64,000 bases of DNA from Symbiodinium natans (GCA_905221605.1 CAJNDS010000058.1:1029492-1093491); one strand, 5' to 3'; shown: positions 9,062-19,392, numbered from the stretch's first letter. Notes: generated by a model not told the origin, from the letters alone. Program-made: numbers and translations.

Positions 9062-12000
9062 ATGTTGCTTTTTGGCGTCCCAGTAAAGGGCGGTGCTCAG
9101 AACGTTGACCCTGTGATTTACTTCAGTAGACAAGCTCTGGCCTGGACTCCGTGGAAGCTCCTCCTGGCGATTGCGCTAGCGTCTCCTGCAGTCAGCACGT
9201 GTTCCAAAACCTTGTGGCCGAGCCTTCGCCGCTCGCCCCCGGCTTACTTCTCCAAGGGCAATAAGGGTTGTGAAGACTCAAGCGCAAGTGCCATGCATCA
9301 TCGTGGTTCCGCGGGTCCGACCCACAGGTATCTCAGAAAGCTTATTTTTCTATTGCTCCCACATCTCAGCTTTGCGGCGCCTGCTTGGCACTTTGGTCCT
9401 GCTTCTGGCGAAGGCAGGCTTGCGCCTGTGGGCACGATGTCAGTTCCTGATTCGGCGGACATTCTTCCTGGTGAATTACCTGGGCGACCCTCACTCTGCG
9501 GGCAAAGTAGTCACACAACTTACTTTCGTAGCCCTCAAGCCATTGGGTCAGCACGGCACCTGGGTTTTTCATTCCGCACACTCCTGGAGGAGGCAGACAC
9601 CCCACTCTTTGATGACGTGTGTGGTCTTGCTTGTCATGTTCTTTCAGAACTCGGCGCAAAAGTCACCATCAAACTTGAAGCCTCCCTGCAGCTCTCCCAG
9701 TTCCAGCGCACCGCTGAGGAGCTGCGGCACATACTTCCGACACGTGCTGACCTTGCTGGCGTAGATTTGGAGAATACCTGGTTAGATGCAGACCTCAGTC
9801 TACTCGACAAGCTCCCTCGCGAAAAGTTGAAGTTGGAGTCGGGCTTGGCTACGCTTCGAGAGTGGGAACCGCAGTTGGGAATGCCTCGTGCGCTTCATAT
9901 ATACACAGATGGATCGTACGGAGACACCTTCACTGATGGGTTTAAAGCTGTGGGTTGGTCATTTACAGTCTGGGCCGATTGCCATGACGCCTTGCACTTC
10001 GTCGGCCACGCGTCCTTCCATGGAGCCTCGTCTGAGTCTCCATATTTCCTGGGCGAATACTCACCGTCCCCTCTGGTTGGCGAGCGACTAGGCATAGCTT
10101 GGGCGATTGTCTGGATCATTGAGCATTCGACTTCTTTCCCGGGGCCCTATGTGCTAGAATACGATTGTCTCAACGCGGGCAAACATGCATTTGGTGAGTT
10201 CCTAGATCATGCCAGTGATGAGGAGTCGGCTGCGTTGGCTGAGGCGGTCTCTGCGCTTCGAGTGTGCATGGATGCCTGTTGCCATGTTGATCACCGGCAT
10301 GTGCGAGCGCACGAAGGCACATTCCCCAATGAGCTGACTGATGTTTTGGCAAAGGTTGTCCGAGCGTTTCCTGTTGAACATGATCAGCGGTGCCTGCCGA
10401 CTTGGCCTCGAAACATGGTTTTTCATCCACTAAGAGATTGGGCGTGGCGCTTCTTCGACTTTCAGGTCGCTCTACCTACCGTCTTTGCGCTGGAGACTGA
10501 AGCTCTTCGCCTGCAGCACCGCACTTCTCACGAGCCGGTTCGGGTCCCGCAAATTGCCACGGTCGACTTGGCGCGTCAGGCTTCCGAGGAAACTGTAGCT
10601 CTCCAAATGCTTTTTGCGTCGATCAACATCTTGACCTTTCGGGATGAGCAGACCAGAGCCGCTGCTGGGCAAGCGTCAACCATGGGACTCCGGGTCCAGG
10701 GCCGTCAGGCCTTCGTCATACATCAACTTCTGGAGCGACGGGTGTGGATCGCCGGGTTTCAGGAGTCGCGGCTACCGCACAGCTCCACTGCGCATTCCCA
10801 GGACTATGCGCTGTACCATTCTGCCTGCACGAGCAGGGGGCAACTGGGCTGTTCCCTGTGGATCAACAAGAGCATTCCGTATGCCACTGTCAAAGACCAG
10901 CACCATTATGTAAAAGAGTCCCATGTGTCCATCTTGGGCTATGGGCCCAGGTACCTTGTGGCCAGCGTAGTTGCACCGCACCTTCGTATCCTGATTGTTG
11001 TTGCTCATTGCCCTTACCAAGGCCACGGCGAATCCCCTGAAGAATTTTGGAGGCTCATTAGCAAGTACGTCTCAGACAGATTGGATGGAACTTACGCGGT
11101 GATCCTCACAGATTCGAACGGTCACGTCGGCAGCGTGCAGTCCTCCTCTATAGGTGGCTTGGGGCCAGAAGAAGAGAATGCGCCTGGCCGCGAACTGCAT
11201 AGGTTCTTGGCGGATCACAGACTTTGGGCCCCCGCTACATTCGCGGACACGCACCAAGGTCCTAGTACCACATGGGTAGGCCCCTCTGGGGCGGCCTACC
11301 GGCTTGACTTCGTCTGCATTCCACTTGAATGGCAGCGAGGCCACATCTCTTCATGGGTGTGGGTTGATTTTGATGGGATGCAGATCAGTCGTGATCATCG
11401 ACCAGCCCTCCTTGAGTGCTGCTTTGAGTACAGCCTTTCCACGCAGCCCTTCGTGCGGCGTCAGTGTTCTCCGCCTCTCCGCGTTCTTTCCCTGAGTGCC
11501 AGTGACCGTGAGGAATACTATCGGCAGCTCGGCGCGGCCGCCTTGCCAGACTGGCACCTCGATGTTGATGACCATTACGACGGGCTCCTTCGTGTGTGGC
11601 GGGCAAGTTGGTGTCAGGTACACACTGCAGATGCTCCGCCCAGACACAATCCGTACATCACTGAGGAGACCTTGGGCATCAGAGATAGACGCAAGGGTCT
11701 TCTTCGCTACATTGCGAAAGAGGAACTAGCTGCCAAGAGGGTCCATCTGCTGGCAGGCTTCGCGGCTTTCATTCTTCATTTGAGAGGCCAAGCTTTCCAG
11801 CCTGAACAGATGCGATACCTTTGGACAAGCTTGCGCAACATTCACGTCAGCATTGCGCGAGCTTTAGTCATGGTTCGCGTCACTGGCAAGCAGCTCAGGT
11901 CTGCTGTCAAAAGTGATCGCAAGCGCTACCTGGCAGAGCTTGCCAGCCGGGTTGGCCAATGTCAAAAACACGACACCAAGGCCCTCTTCGAGGCCGTTCG

Positions 12001-14632
12001 ACAGGCTTTCCCCGACGCTAGATCGCGCAAGCACAAGAGACTGCGGCTGCTTCCCATGCTTTGTAAGGAAGACGGCTCTCCGGCACAGAGCAACACCGAG
12101 GCCGAGCGCATCTGGCGAGACCACTTTCGGCAGCAGGAGGCCGGCATAGAGGTCACGCCCTCTGGTTATGCTCAGGAAGCCACCGACTGGAGACGGGCTT
12201 CCACTCTTGTTCCAGCGTTTGATGTGTCCACTGTACCATCACGCACAGAGCTGGAGCAGGTTCTTCTGTCCCTTAGACCCCTCAAATCGCCAGGGCCCGA
12301 TGGGGCTACGCCGGAGCTTTTCCAATGCCACCCCAGGCTCATGGCGCGGATGCTGATGCCGTTGATGGTGAAAGCGTCTCTGGCCACAGCTGAACCCTTT
12401 CTCTGGAAAGGGGGGACGTTGGTGACCCTTGCCAAGCGCGCGTCGCAGACGTTCCAGACCAATGACTTTCGTTCCATCCTTTTGGCGAGCGTGCCAGGAA
12501 AAATCTTCCACAAACTAGCCCGGCGCCGACTCTTGCCTGTACTGCAGCAACATCAGTCAGGACTACTTGCGGGGACGGCCGCTGGTATTGGACCTGACAC
12601 AATATCCTTGGCTGTCCGTGCATCCATTGACATTGCCCGTCAGTCTGGTTGCAGTTGGATGACGCTGTTTTTTGACATCAAATCGGCTTTCTACCGGCTA
12701 GTGCGCCAAACCATCGTTCCTGGTGAGATGGCCGAGTACCAACTCGTTCGTCTACTTTCTGGGCTCGGAGCCACTCCAGAGGCACTTTCCGAGCTGCGCC
12801 AGCTCCTGGAACAGGCCGCAGCCATACCCCGATTTGGTGCCAATCCACATCTCGTCAAGTTAGTGGACAGTCTTCTCCAGGCTACATGGTTTACCATGAC
12901 CTTGGCGCCGCAGTTGGTCATGACATTTCTTGGCAGCAGGCCAGGTGACTCTGCTGCTGACATTTTCTTTGCCTTCGGCCTTACGTGCTACCTGGACTCC
13001 ACTGAAGCCCTTCTGCGTGAACGAGGTCTGTGCTGGCTGCCATCGCCCCCCCAGAAGACACTGCTCGCCGACGACTGGGCGGTTGCTCCGGATGTCACTA
13101 CAGCAGCTTGGGCGGATGACGTTGTCAAGTTCCATGCCACGTCCTCGCCTCAGCAATTGCGCGATGACATGCAGGTGATGGCAAAAACGTTCCTGAATCG
13201 GGCGGCTTCGTGTGGGATGCGCTTTTCGCCGGGTAGGGACAAAACTGCGTTCCTGGTGGACAGACGAACACGTCAGTCTTGGACTGCGTTGGCGCTGCCC
13301 AACCATGCCTTGGACTACATTGACATCGACTTCGAGCTGGGTGGTGAGAGTTTCCGCATCCCCCTAGTCAGTGCCTATTGCCATCTAGGTGGAGTTGTCA
13401 CGGAGTCCGGTAGCATTGATCAGGAGCTCTACGTTCGCAACGCTTCTGCGCGTGGAGTGTTGCGTTCCTTGGCTCACAAGCTGTTTGCCAACCCTGCCTA
13501 TGACATTGGCACTCGGGTCGCCTTACTGAGGGCACTTGCAGTCAGCAAGCTCACGTATGGATCAGGCTGCTTAACGTTTAGTGCTTCTCAGCACAAGCGA
13601 CGCTGGCACGCGAATTACGTGCATCTGTGGAGGAGCCTTTTCCGTCTTGATCGACCTGAACATGGAAAGCCGCATTCTTATGAGGTTCTGTTGGTAGCTG
13701 GTTGTCCGCCGCCGCATCTTTCACTTGCCTTGGCGCGCTCCAGTCTGCTTCGCCGGATCATCTGTCATGGGCCGCGTGCTGTACGTTACCTTCTGCAGGT
13801 GCAATGGGAATTACATGGGAAGCGATCTTGGCTTCATCAATTTGTAGGCGACGTTCGCAATGTTGCCGAATATGTCTCCTCCGCCAAGGTCCTAATGCAG
13901 TCTGCGGACCCCATCCCAATGCTTGTGGAACAAGTGCAGTCGCAGCCATCTTGGTGGACGCTGCAGATCAAGAAGGCCGTTCAAGGTTTCCATCAAGACC
14001 TGCAGCGGTGGCAACAGACACCTTCGCGTCATGGGCTGCTGATTTCGCCGCGCTTGGACTTCTCTTGTCATATCTGCTGTGCTTCCTTCGCCCTTCGCAA
14101 ACACCTTGGAGCTCACATGGCGAGGACGCACAGAATAGTGGCACTCCCCAGGCACTACACGCATGTTCCTTGGTGCCCCTCTTGCATGACCATGTCTCAC
14201 TCCATCAGCCGCGCGCAGAACCACTTCAAGAAGCATCCGGAGTGTCTGCAAGCAGTGGCTGCATTGATCCCTCCTCTCTCCATGGACGAGATCCACGCTA
14301 CAGAACGTGCCGACACCAACCAGGCTTCCCAGTTCCGCATGGGACACTGGCACCGACTACAGCACATGCCCAAAGCTACGAAAGTCTTTGGACCTCAGGC
14401 TCTAAATGCAGATGAGCGTGCTGAGTGGGTTTCTTCGGACTCCGACCTTGATGTTTGGACACATTTGTTCAGACCTGAGCCTGAAGATGTCACGTGGGTA
14501 GCTGCTTACCTTGATAGCGTAGGGACTCGCGAACCTGCTAGACAACAAGCAGTTTCGTTTTGGGAAGCACGCCCAGCCGGGCCTGCTGTCATTTCTCTGG
14601 AGACGGAGGGCCCCAGTGAATTTGCTGCATGA
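9062..14632 (+). CDS. LINE ORF2: RNase H, endonuclease, reverse transcriptase, zinc fingers
   Basis: The frame is open from 6644 but the part before 9062 overlaps ORF1 and the tandem repeat. I place the start at ATG 9062, with 9293 and 9437 as alternatives (1856 residues from 9062). Domain order is unusual. RNase H comes first (IYTDGSYGD with Asp at 9908, then GERLGIAWA, LEYDCLNAG, HVRAHEGTFPNELTD). An APE/EEP endonuclease follows (FQESRLP with Glu at 10763, TDSNGHVG at 11108-11131, RLDFV with Asp at 11306, SRDHRP at 11387-11404). Reverse transcriptase comes next (SPGPDGATPELF, FFDIKSAF with Asp at 12674, SRPGDSA, AWADDVV at 13106-13126, CHLGG). Last are a C2H2 finger (CHICCASF...HMARTH at 14066-14131) and a second Cys/His cluster. 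It would nick target DNA and copy the element RNA. Confidence 0.85.
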   Translation: MLLFGVPVKGGAQNVDPVIYFSRQALAWTPWKLLLAIALASPAVSTCSKTLWPSLRRSPPAYFSKGNKGCEDSSASAMHHRGSAGPTHRYLRKLIFLLLPHLSFAAPAWHFGPASGEGRLAPVGTMSVPDSADILPGELPGRPSLCGQSSHTTYFRSPQAIGSARHLGFSFRTLLEEADTPLFDDVCGLACHVLSELGAKVTIKLEASLQLSQFQRTAEELRHILPTRADLAGVDLENTWLDADLSLLDKLPREKLKLESGLATLREWEPQLGMPRALHIYTDGSYGDTFTDGFKAVGWSFTVWADCHDALHFVGHASFHGASSESPYFLGEYSPSPLVGERLGIAWAIVWIIEHSTSFPGPYVLEYDCLNAGKHAFGEFLDHASDEESAALAEAVSALRVCMDACCHVDHRHVRAHEGTFPNELTDVLAKVVRAFPVEHDQRCLPTWPRNMVFHPLRDWAWRFFDFQVALPTVFALETEALRLQHRTSHEPVRVPQIATVDLARQASEETVALQMLFASINILTFRDEQTRAAAGQASTMGLRVQGRQAFVIHQLLERRVWIAGFQESRLPHSSTAHSQDYALYHSACTSRGQLGCSLWINKSIPYATVKDQHHYVKESHVSILGYGPRYLVASVVAPHLRILIVVAHCPYQGHGESPEEFWRLISKYVSDRLDGTYAVILTDSNGHVGSVQSSSIGGLGPEEENAPGRELHRFLADHRLWAPATFADTHQGPSTTWVGPSGAAYRLDFVCIPLEWQRGHISSWVWVDFDGMQISRDHRPALLECCFEYSLSTQPFVRRQCSPPLRVLSLSASDREEYYRQLGAAALPDWHLDVDDHYDGLLRVWRASWCQVHTADAPPRHNPYITEETLGIRDRRKGLLRYIAKEELAAKRVHLLAGFAAFILHLRGQAFQPEQMRYLWTSLRNIHVSIARALVMVRVTGKQLRSAVKSDRKRYLAELASRVGQCQKHDTKALFEAVRQAFPDARSRKHKRLRLLPMLCKEDGSPAQSNTEAERIWRDHFRQQEAGIEVTPSGYAQEATDWRRASTLVPAFDVSTVPSRTELEQVLLSLRPLKSPGPDGATPELFQCHPRLMARMLMPLMVKASLATAEPFLWKGGTLVTLAKRASQTFQTNDFRSILLASVPGKIFHKLARRRLLPVLQQHQSGLLAGTAAGIGPDTISLAVRASIDIARQSGCSWMTLFFDIKSAFYRLVRQTIVPGEMAEYQLVRLLSGLGATPEALSELRQLLEQAAAIPRFGANPHLVKLVDSLLQATWFTMTLAPQLVMTFLGSRPGDSAADIFFAFGLTCYLDSTEALLRERGLCWLPSPPQKTLLADDWAVAPDVTTAAWADDVVKFHATSSPQQLRDDMQVMAKTFLNRAASCGMRFSPGRDKTAFLVDRRTRQSWTALALPNHALDYIDIDFELGGESFRIPLVSAYCHLGGVVTESGSIDQELYVRNASARGVLRSLAHKLFANPAYDIGTRVALLRALAVSKLTYGSGCLTFSASQHKRRWHANYVHLWRSLFRLDRPEHGKPHSYEVLLVAGCPPPHLSLALARSSLLRRIICHGPRAVRYLLQVQWELHGKRSWLHQFVGDVRNVAEYVSSAKVLMQSADPIPMLVEQVQSQPSWWTLQIKKAVQGFHQDLQRWQQTPSRHGLLISPRLDFSCHICCASFALRKHLGAHMARTHRIVALPRHYTHVPWCPSCMTMSHSISRAQNHFKKHPECLQAVAALIPPLSMDEIHATERADTNQASQFRMGHWHRLQHMPKATKVFGPQALNADERAEWVSSDSDLDVWTHLFRPEPEDVTWVAAYLDSVGTREPARQQAVSFWEARPAGPAVISLETEGPSEFAA

Positions 14633-14680
14633 ATTTTGGGACAAGCTGCGAAAGCAGCCTGATCAGTCCGCGTGAAGTGA

Positions 14681-14695
14681 AGTAGTATACCCTTA
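14681..14695 (+). repeat. LINE target-site duplication, right
   Basis: AGTAGTATACCCTTA, identical to 6356-6370. Confidence 0.85.
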
Positions 14696-14750
14696 TGGTC
14701 CCTATAAAGTGTTATACTATAATAACCCTCCGAAACCTTCTTGATATTAT
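14696..14750 (-). repeat. Family E repeat, right half
   Basis: TGGTCCCTATAAAGTGTTAT and flanking bases match the 20696 and 49078 copies in reverse orientation and continue the piece at 6336-6370. Confidence 0.6.
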
Positions 14751-14986
14751 TAGGGCCCCTGTATGAGGCCCTTCAACCCCAAGCAGCAACTTCCAAACCC
14801 ATTACCCCAACGCGTTTCGCCAGCAGTCCAGAGTACACATCCTGCACCTTTGCGTTTTACAAGCTGCTGCCGCTGCTGTGAAAGCACCACGGCCTTGCCT
14901 GTGCTTTTCTGTGCTTCGCCTGGTACTGTCTCAGTTCCCTTGCTTGTCTGCGGGACTGTTTGACTGCCAACTTTCTGCCGTCATAG

Positions 14987-15108
14987 GGTGTCCTTGTGTG
15001 CTGCTTCGCCACGAAGGAGTCCGGCAAATGTTGCGAGAAAGCAAGCGAGAGAGGGAGAGAGAGAAAATTGAGAGAAGCAAAGCAAGCAAGACCGAAAGAA
15101 GGAGATAA
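14987..15108 (+). CDS. Candidate exon, charged helix
   Basis: Acceptor CATAG at 14986. The frame reads CVLLRHEGVRQMLRESK and continues with an Arg/Glu/Lys-rich stretch to a TAA at 15106. The purine run makes coding quality hard to judge; it may be low complexity. Confidence 0.3.
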
Positions 15109-15154
15109 TTACAGACGGTCCGGCGCACATGAATCGCCCAGTAGACTGTTCCAG

Positions 15155-15246
15155 ACAGCGCCTGCTGGTTGTTGCCAGGATGTGCAAAACATTCAGCAAA
15201 GTATCCACCACCAGCAAGGCCTCATGAGCTTTCTAGCATTGATATA
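15155..15246 (+). CDS. Candidate exon, Gln-rich
   Basis: AG at 15154. The frame reads TAPAGCCQDVQNIQQSIHH to a TAG near 15245. Not recognised. Confidence 0.3.
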
Positions 15247-15359
15247 GGTTTTGAGGGCTTAAAGGATGTTTAAGGCTTCGGGCTGGAATTGGATGGCTTG
15301 GTCCGTGTGTTTGGGATCTTCTTTCTTCGGTGTCTCTCGAAACTTGATGTTTGTTTCAA

Positions 15360-15428
15360 TAGGGTTTAGGCTTCAGGCTTTAGGCTTTAGGCTTTAGGGT
15401 TGAGGGTTGAGGCTTTAGGCTTTAGGGT

Positions 15429-15467
<39 letters not shown>

Positions 15468-15490
15468 GCTTGAGGGTTGAGGGTTTAGGC
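15360..15490 (+). repeat. Variant telomere-type array (TTGAGGG, GGCTTTA)
   Basis: Homogeneous blocks of variants rather than TTTAGGG, about eight TTGAGGG units. Confidence 0.9.
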
Positions 15491-15829
15491 TTGGCTTCCT
15501 TGATTGATTGCCTGTTCGGCTTCTTAGCTCGGGGTTTCTCAACGTCTAGACCTATGTGGCCCTTGTGATTTGGGGAATTGAATTTATGTTCTTAACGTCC
15601 ATGTATAGTGCAGACATTCTACAATGTGATTTGTTGATCCTCCCAACAGACGCTGTAAACCACAAGAAAGCATCAGAACCGACATAGGTTGCATCCTTAC
15701 TGTTTAATGTGTATAGCGTACATAGGAAAGTCACTGGCACATAGGATCCACGTAAGGTAAGCCCGAAGAACCATCTTTTCAGCTGGTGGTTCCCTTAATT
15801 CATTGTCCCGTTTGGGGGGCAAAGCAAAA
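15491..15829. other. Unassigned
   Basis: Unique sequence without a convincing exon or repeat. Confidence 0.3.
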
Positions 15830-15837
15830 CCTTAGCG

Positions 15838-16595
15838 TTATGGATGCCCGATAGCTTATAAGACAGGGACCCCCCAAGTTTGCCAAAACATCGCCGCCAA
15901 AATCGCCGAAACATCGCCGAACAATCGGCCAAAAAAGCCTTGGGTTTTGGAGACATCAGTTCAGAAGCTTTTTTTTTCAGATTCTGGGGAAATCAAAACA
16001 AATTTGCTTTGATTTCAGAGAAATCAAAACGAAACAAACTAGAAGTTAATTCGGAGCTTCCGACCTGGGGATGCATTTTGCGCCAGGACGATCAAAGGAT
16101 TCTGGCGTGATTCTGGTCGATTGTTGGGTCGATGTCTCGATTTATTTGTTGATCGATTTTGAGAGCAAAAACTTTCCGGTATAAGAATTTCCCCTGATAA
16201 CAGCAATCCCAAGATCGAGAAAAGATCGAAAATCATTCGGAAAAAAATCGCCGCAAAACCGAATGATCAGAAGTTCGATCTTCAGAAAATCGAAATAAAA
16301 TCGATCGGGCCAGGAAATCGAAACAATCGGTGCATTCGATTTTCAGAAAATCGAAATAAAATCGGTCGGGTCAAGAAATCGGGAAAAATCTCAGAAAATC
16401 GAAATAAAAACGATCGGACTGAGAAATCGAAGAAAAAGCTATTTTTCATTTTGTTGGATTCGGGGCACATCAGGCTGTTTAGGTTCGATTTGTTATTTGA
16501 TTTTTTCGCGATTCTTTTTTCGATCTTTTTTCGAGTGTTTAGCTTTTTGCTGGTTTTGCAGGATCCCTGTCTTATAAGGCTATCGGGCATCATAA
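15838..16595. mobile_element. TIR element (non-autonomous DNA transposon), 758 bp
   Basis: Inverted ends 15838-15870 and 16562-16595 match (TTATGGATGCCCGATAGC and complement, then TTATAAGACAGGGA). They are flanked by the 8-bp duplication CCTTAGCG at 15830-15837 and 16596-16603. The inside is AT-rich with three degenerate repeats of AGAAAATCGAAATAAAA and no transposase frame. An 8-bp TSD fits hAT-like or P-like elements; the superfamily is inferred. Confidence 0.75.
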
Positions 16596-16632
16596 CCTTA
16601 GCGCCTGAGTTCCGACTACTATGGACGATCCT

Positions 16633-16648
16633 CCCCCCCCCCCCCCCC
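16633..16648 (+). repeat. Poly(C) tract
   Basis: Sixteen consecutive C. A second run of 18 C lies at 17439-17456. Confidence 0.95.
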
Positions 16649-16851
16649 AACAACTGAAGGCACAATCCCTAAAGCCCCGAAGCTTCAAACCCGACATCCC
16701 TCAGCTCCGCCACTTTGTACGCCCTGACGTCCAAAGACCTTGGCACCCCTAAACCCTAAACCCTGGCACCAAAGCAACAGCTAGGGAAGTAAGAAGATGC
16801 CAGCGGCCGGCTCAGCTTTCTTATGTTGTAGGGTTTGGGGTGTCTGTGCAG

Positions 16852-16918
16852 TATTAACTCTGACAGTCGTTCTCATGGAGTTATACGTCAAACTGGACTT
16901 CGGATTTGATATGAGCGG
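16852..16918 (+). CDS. Candidate exon
   Basis: Acceptor GTGCAG at 16851, GC donor at 16919. The frame reads LTLTVVLMELYVKLDFGF, hydrophobic and possibly a membrane helix. With this donor its phase fits the next exon at 17052. Confidence 0.4.
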
Positions 16919-17004
16919 GCAGAGTTCAGGGTTTTAGTAGACCGAATTTCATGTTGGTGCTACCTCTGGGTCTCGGTTCAAGTAGAGGTTTAGGGTCTCA
17001 CAAA

Positions 17005-17034
17005 GCGCCACCCTAAACCCTAAACCCTAAACCC
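17005..17034 (-). repeat. (CCCTAAA)n array
   Basis: Four units placed 18 bp before the exon at 17052. Confidence 0.85.
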
Positions 17035-17051
17035 CTATTTTGTTTTTACAG

Positions 17052-17126
17052 GGCATGTCTACTGTATAACGTGAGGAAGCCGGACGATGCCAGGGATGAT
17101 GATGGCATCTTCAAACAGAGGGCCCA
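17052..17126 (+). CDS. Candidate exon
   Basis: Acceptor TTTTTACAG at 17051, donor GTCAAT at 17127. The frame reads ACLLYNVRKPDDARDDDG then FKQRAQ. It is phase-compatible with 16852-16918. Confidence 0.45.
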
Positions 17127-17197
17127 GTCAATGAACTAGGAGCATGTCGGGCACTGTAGCTCACAGTATGGTTGAACTAGGGCTTACAAGGGGTCAG

Positions 17198-17268
17198 TAC
17201 CCTGAACCCTAAACCCTAAACCCTAAACCCCAAACCCCAAACCCCAAACCCTAAACCCTAAACCTCTC
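17198..17268 (-). repeat. (CCCTAAA)n array
   Basis: About ten CCCTAAA/CCCCAAA units. Confidence 0.9.
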
Positions 17269-17689
17269 ATTGGGTCCGTGGCTGACGCTCAACCCTGAAG
17301 CCCAAACCCTGAAATCGGGGACCGCAGCCTCAATCAAGCTGAAACCCTATACCACAGATTAGGGTCCAGGATATCGGGGAGTTCTCTGGGTCCCCCTTTT
17401 GTGGATCCTCTATATAGAACGGCACCTTAGGAAAGATACCCCCCCCCCCCCCCCCCACGTTAAGGGACCCTAATGTTCGAGAACTACCCAAACGGGGTGG
17501 AGGGGTTAGGGTCGAGACCCCGGTTCCGCCACTAAGGCCGTTAGTATGGTCCCTTACCTCCTTAACACGGGTTCCGAAGCATGGGGCCCTTTTTGGCTTG
17601 TAGAGGGTTTTCTAAGGCATTCTGAGGGGTCCCCCTTTAAAAGGCCCATAGGAAGGGATCTGGGGAGCTGCCCTCAGATTTGCGCTTCA

Positions 17690-17739
17690 GCAGGCCAGAT
17701 CTAACTCGGGGAGGCGCATGATGACCTTCGAGTCATTCA
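17690..17739 (+). CDS. Candidate exon
   Basis: AG at 17689 and GC donor at 17740. The frame reads QARSNSGRRMMTFESF. Confidence 0.35.
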
Positions 17740-17777
17740 GGCGCTGGGGTGGGGGGGTGGTTGGGAAAGGGGTTAGG

Positions 17778-17912
17778 GTCAAGTTCAGGGTTCAGGGTTC
17801 AGGGTTTAGGGTTCAGGGTTTAGGGTTCAGGGTTTAGGGTTCAGGGTTTAGGGTTTAGGGTTTAGGGATTAGGGTTTAGGGTTTAGGGTTTAGGGTTTGG
17901 TGTCTAGGGTTT
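17778..17912 (+). repeat. Mixed (TTTAGGG)/(TTCAGGG) array
   Basis: About eighteen units alternating TTTAGGG and TTCAGGG, downstream of the exon ending 17739. Confidence 0.9.
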
Positions 17913-18062
17913 CGGGAGTTCGGTCAGGGTGGAGGTGCGGGCGTGGGGTGGGGTTGGTGTGGGTTGCTGGCTTTGGGTCTTCCGGGCTGCGTGGGCGGCC
18001 GCGCTGCGGGCGGTGGGTTGGGTTGAATGCAGGGCTTGGCTAACATGAGCCATCCTTTGCAG

Positions 18063-18345
18063 GCAAAGGCTCGCAACGGATGCCGCCGAGTGCCTTGGCA
18101 TGCCACGAAATCTTTGTGGGCTCAAGACTCGGGATTCGGTTTTGTGGTCATGGGCTCAGCAATTAACCCCGGAAGCTGAGATGGCAAGGAGGGGGACGGG
18201 TTTTAACCCACCTTCGGTGGAAGCCTCTGAACCCCCCAGCTTCCAAACCCTCGCTGAGCTGCCAAGGGAGAAAACGGTCGAAGCAGTGGAGGAGCCTCGC
18301 CAGCCGGCGTGCCCCCTTTTCTTTATTTTTGCGGTGGGCCTTTGA
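18063..18345 (+). CDS. Candidate long exon
   Basis: Acceptor TTTGCAG at 18062. The frame reads QRLATDAAECLGMPRN, then WSWAQQLTPEAEMARR, then a Pro/Glu-rich part, to a TGA near 18343. The true donor may lie earlier. Not recognised. Confidence 0.4.
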
Positions 18346-19195
18346 AGTCATGAAGCAATGAAGCCCCGTTTTGAGGGTTTCGGGTTCAAGGTATAGAAGG
18401 TCTAGAGCTGCTTCTGAGGACATCCATGAGCTAAGGCGCCAGAGCCAAGAGGGTTGAGGCTGCGGCCACGAGGTTCCGGGTGGTCATTTCACAATGTTGA
18501 AGCCAGGATGGGCTTTTAAGGTGTGTATCTCAGATTCAACCGAATTAAGGGCTCTTTGCAATGGACTACAGTCATCAACCCTATCAACAGCCTGTCTAAG
18601 GGATTGTAAGAGGATAGAACGGCCCGTCCACAACCTCGATTGAGCAGGGTCCGAGGCTTCCAGGCGGGTGAACCTGAGCTAAATCCTTTTTTTTGTTAAG
18701 GCCGTTTTCCGGAAATCCTCATCCGAAATGGATCGGCAGTCCTTGTGTCCAGGGATTTCTGAGTATGAATGACCCCCCAAAGTCGCCGCAGGAAAGCCCA
18801 GAGGAACGCATGGGACTCGGCCGTTTCAGGGTCCTTTGGGGGCTGCATCGTTGTGTTTGGGGAGGTTGGGTTCCCCTGGCCTCGGTGAAGGAAGATGCCC
18901 TGTAAATCCTAAAACCCAACTCCGGCACCCTCAGCCCTAAAAGCTACTTAAATGTGTACGTGGGTAGCTGAAAGTACATGTTGCGTTCCGAAGACAACCA
19001 ATTGTACCCCAAATTACCCTACTTATATTCCAAGTTTCAACTTCCTATGAACCTCCCCGACTTCCTCCAAACCCTAAACCCTAGACCCTACTTGAGCCGT
19101 AAACCTCCAAATCGCCCCTAACTTAAACCTTAAACCGTAAACCCAATAAGCCCCAAACCTTCAACCCTGAGCCCTAATCAAGCCCAAACCCTAAG
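18346..19195. other. Unassigned
   Basis: No exon with clear boundaries. Scattered CCCTAAA-like units from 19060 to 19190 precede the next exon. Confidence 0.3.
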
Positions 19196-19273
19196 CTCGC
19201 GAAGGGGCGCGTCGGCACGCCAAAGTCACCGGCCTCAGTGCAGCGCCGGCTGTGCATTGCAAAGCTTAACTGG
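19196..19273 (+). CDS. Candidate exon, basic
   Basis: AG at 19195 after CCCTAA units. The GC donor at 19274 is GCTTAGGG, the start of the following array. The frame reads LAKGRVGTPKSPASVQRR then CIAKLN. Confidence 0.4.
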
Positions 19274-19392
19274 GCTTAGGGTTTAGGGTTTAGGGTTTAG
19301 GGTTTAGGGTTGAGGGTTCAGGGTTCAGGGTTCAGGGTTCAGGGTTCAGGGTTCAGGGTTCAGGGTTCAGGGTTCAGGGTTCAGGGTTTCGC
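19268..19392 (+). repeat. (TTTAGGG)4 followed by (TTCAGGG)~10
   Basis: A short TTTAGGG block followed by a homogeneous TTCAGGG block. Confidence 0.95.

Larger units (their letters stand above)
6371..14680 (+). mobile_element. Full-length LINE retrotransposon
   Basis: An 8.3-kb non-LTR element bounded by an exact 15-bp target duplication. It has a short 5' leader, ORF1 (6630-7655), a tandem-repeat spacer and a long ORF2. The 3' untranslated part is under 50 bp and there is no poly(A) tail. All catalytic motifs of endonuclease, reverse transcriptase and RNase H are visible and the frames are intact, so it may be recently active. It was inserted into a family E repeat. Confidence 0.9.
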
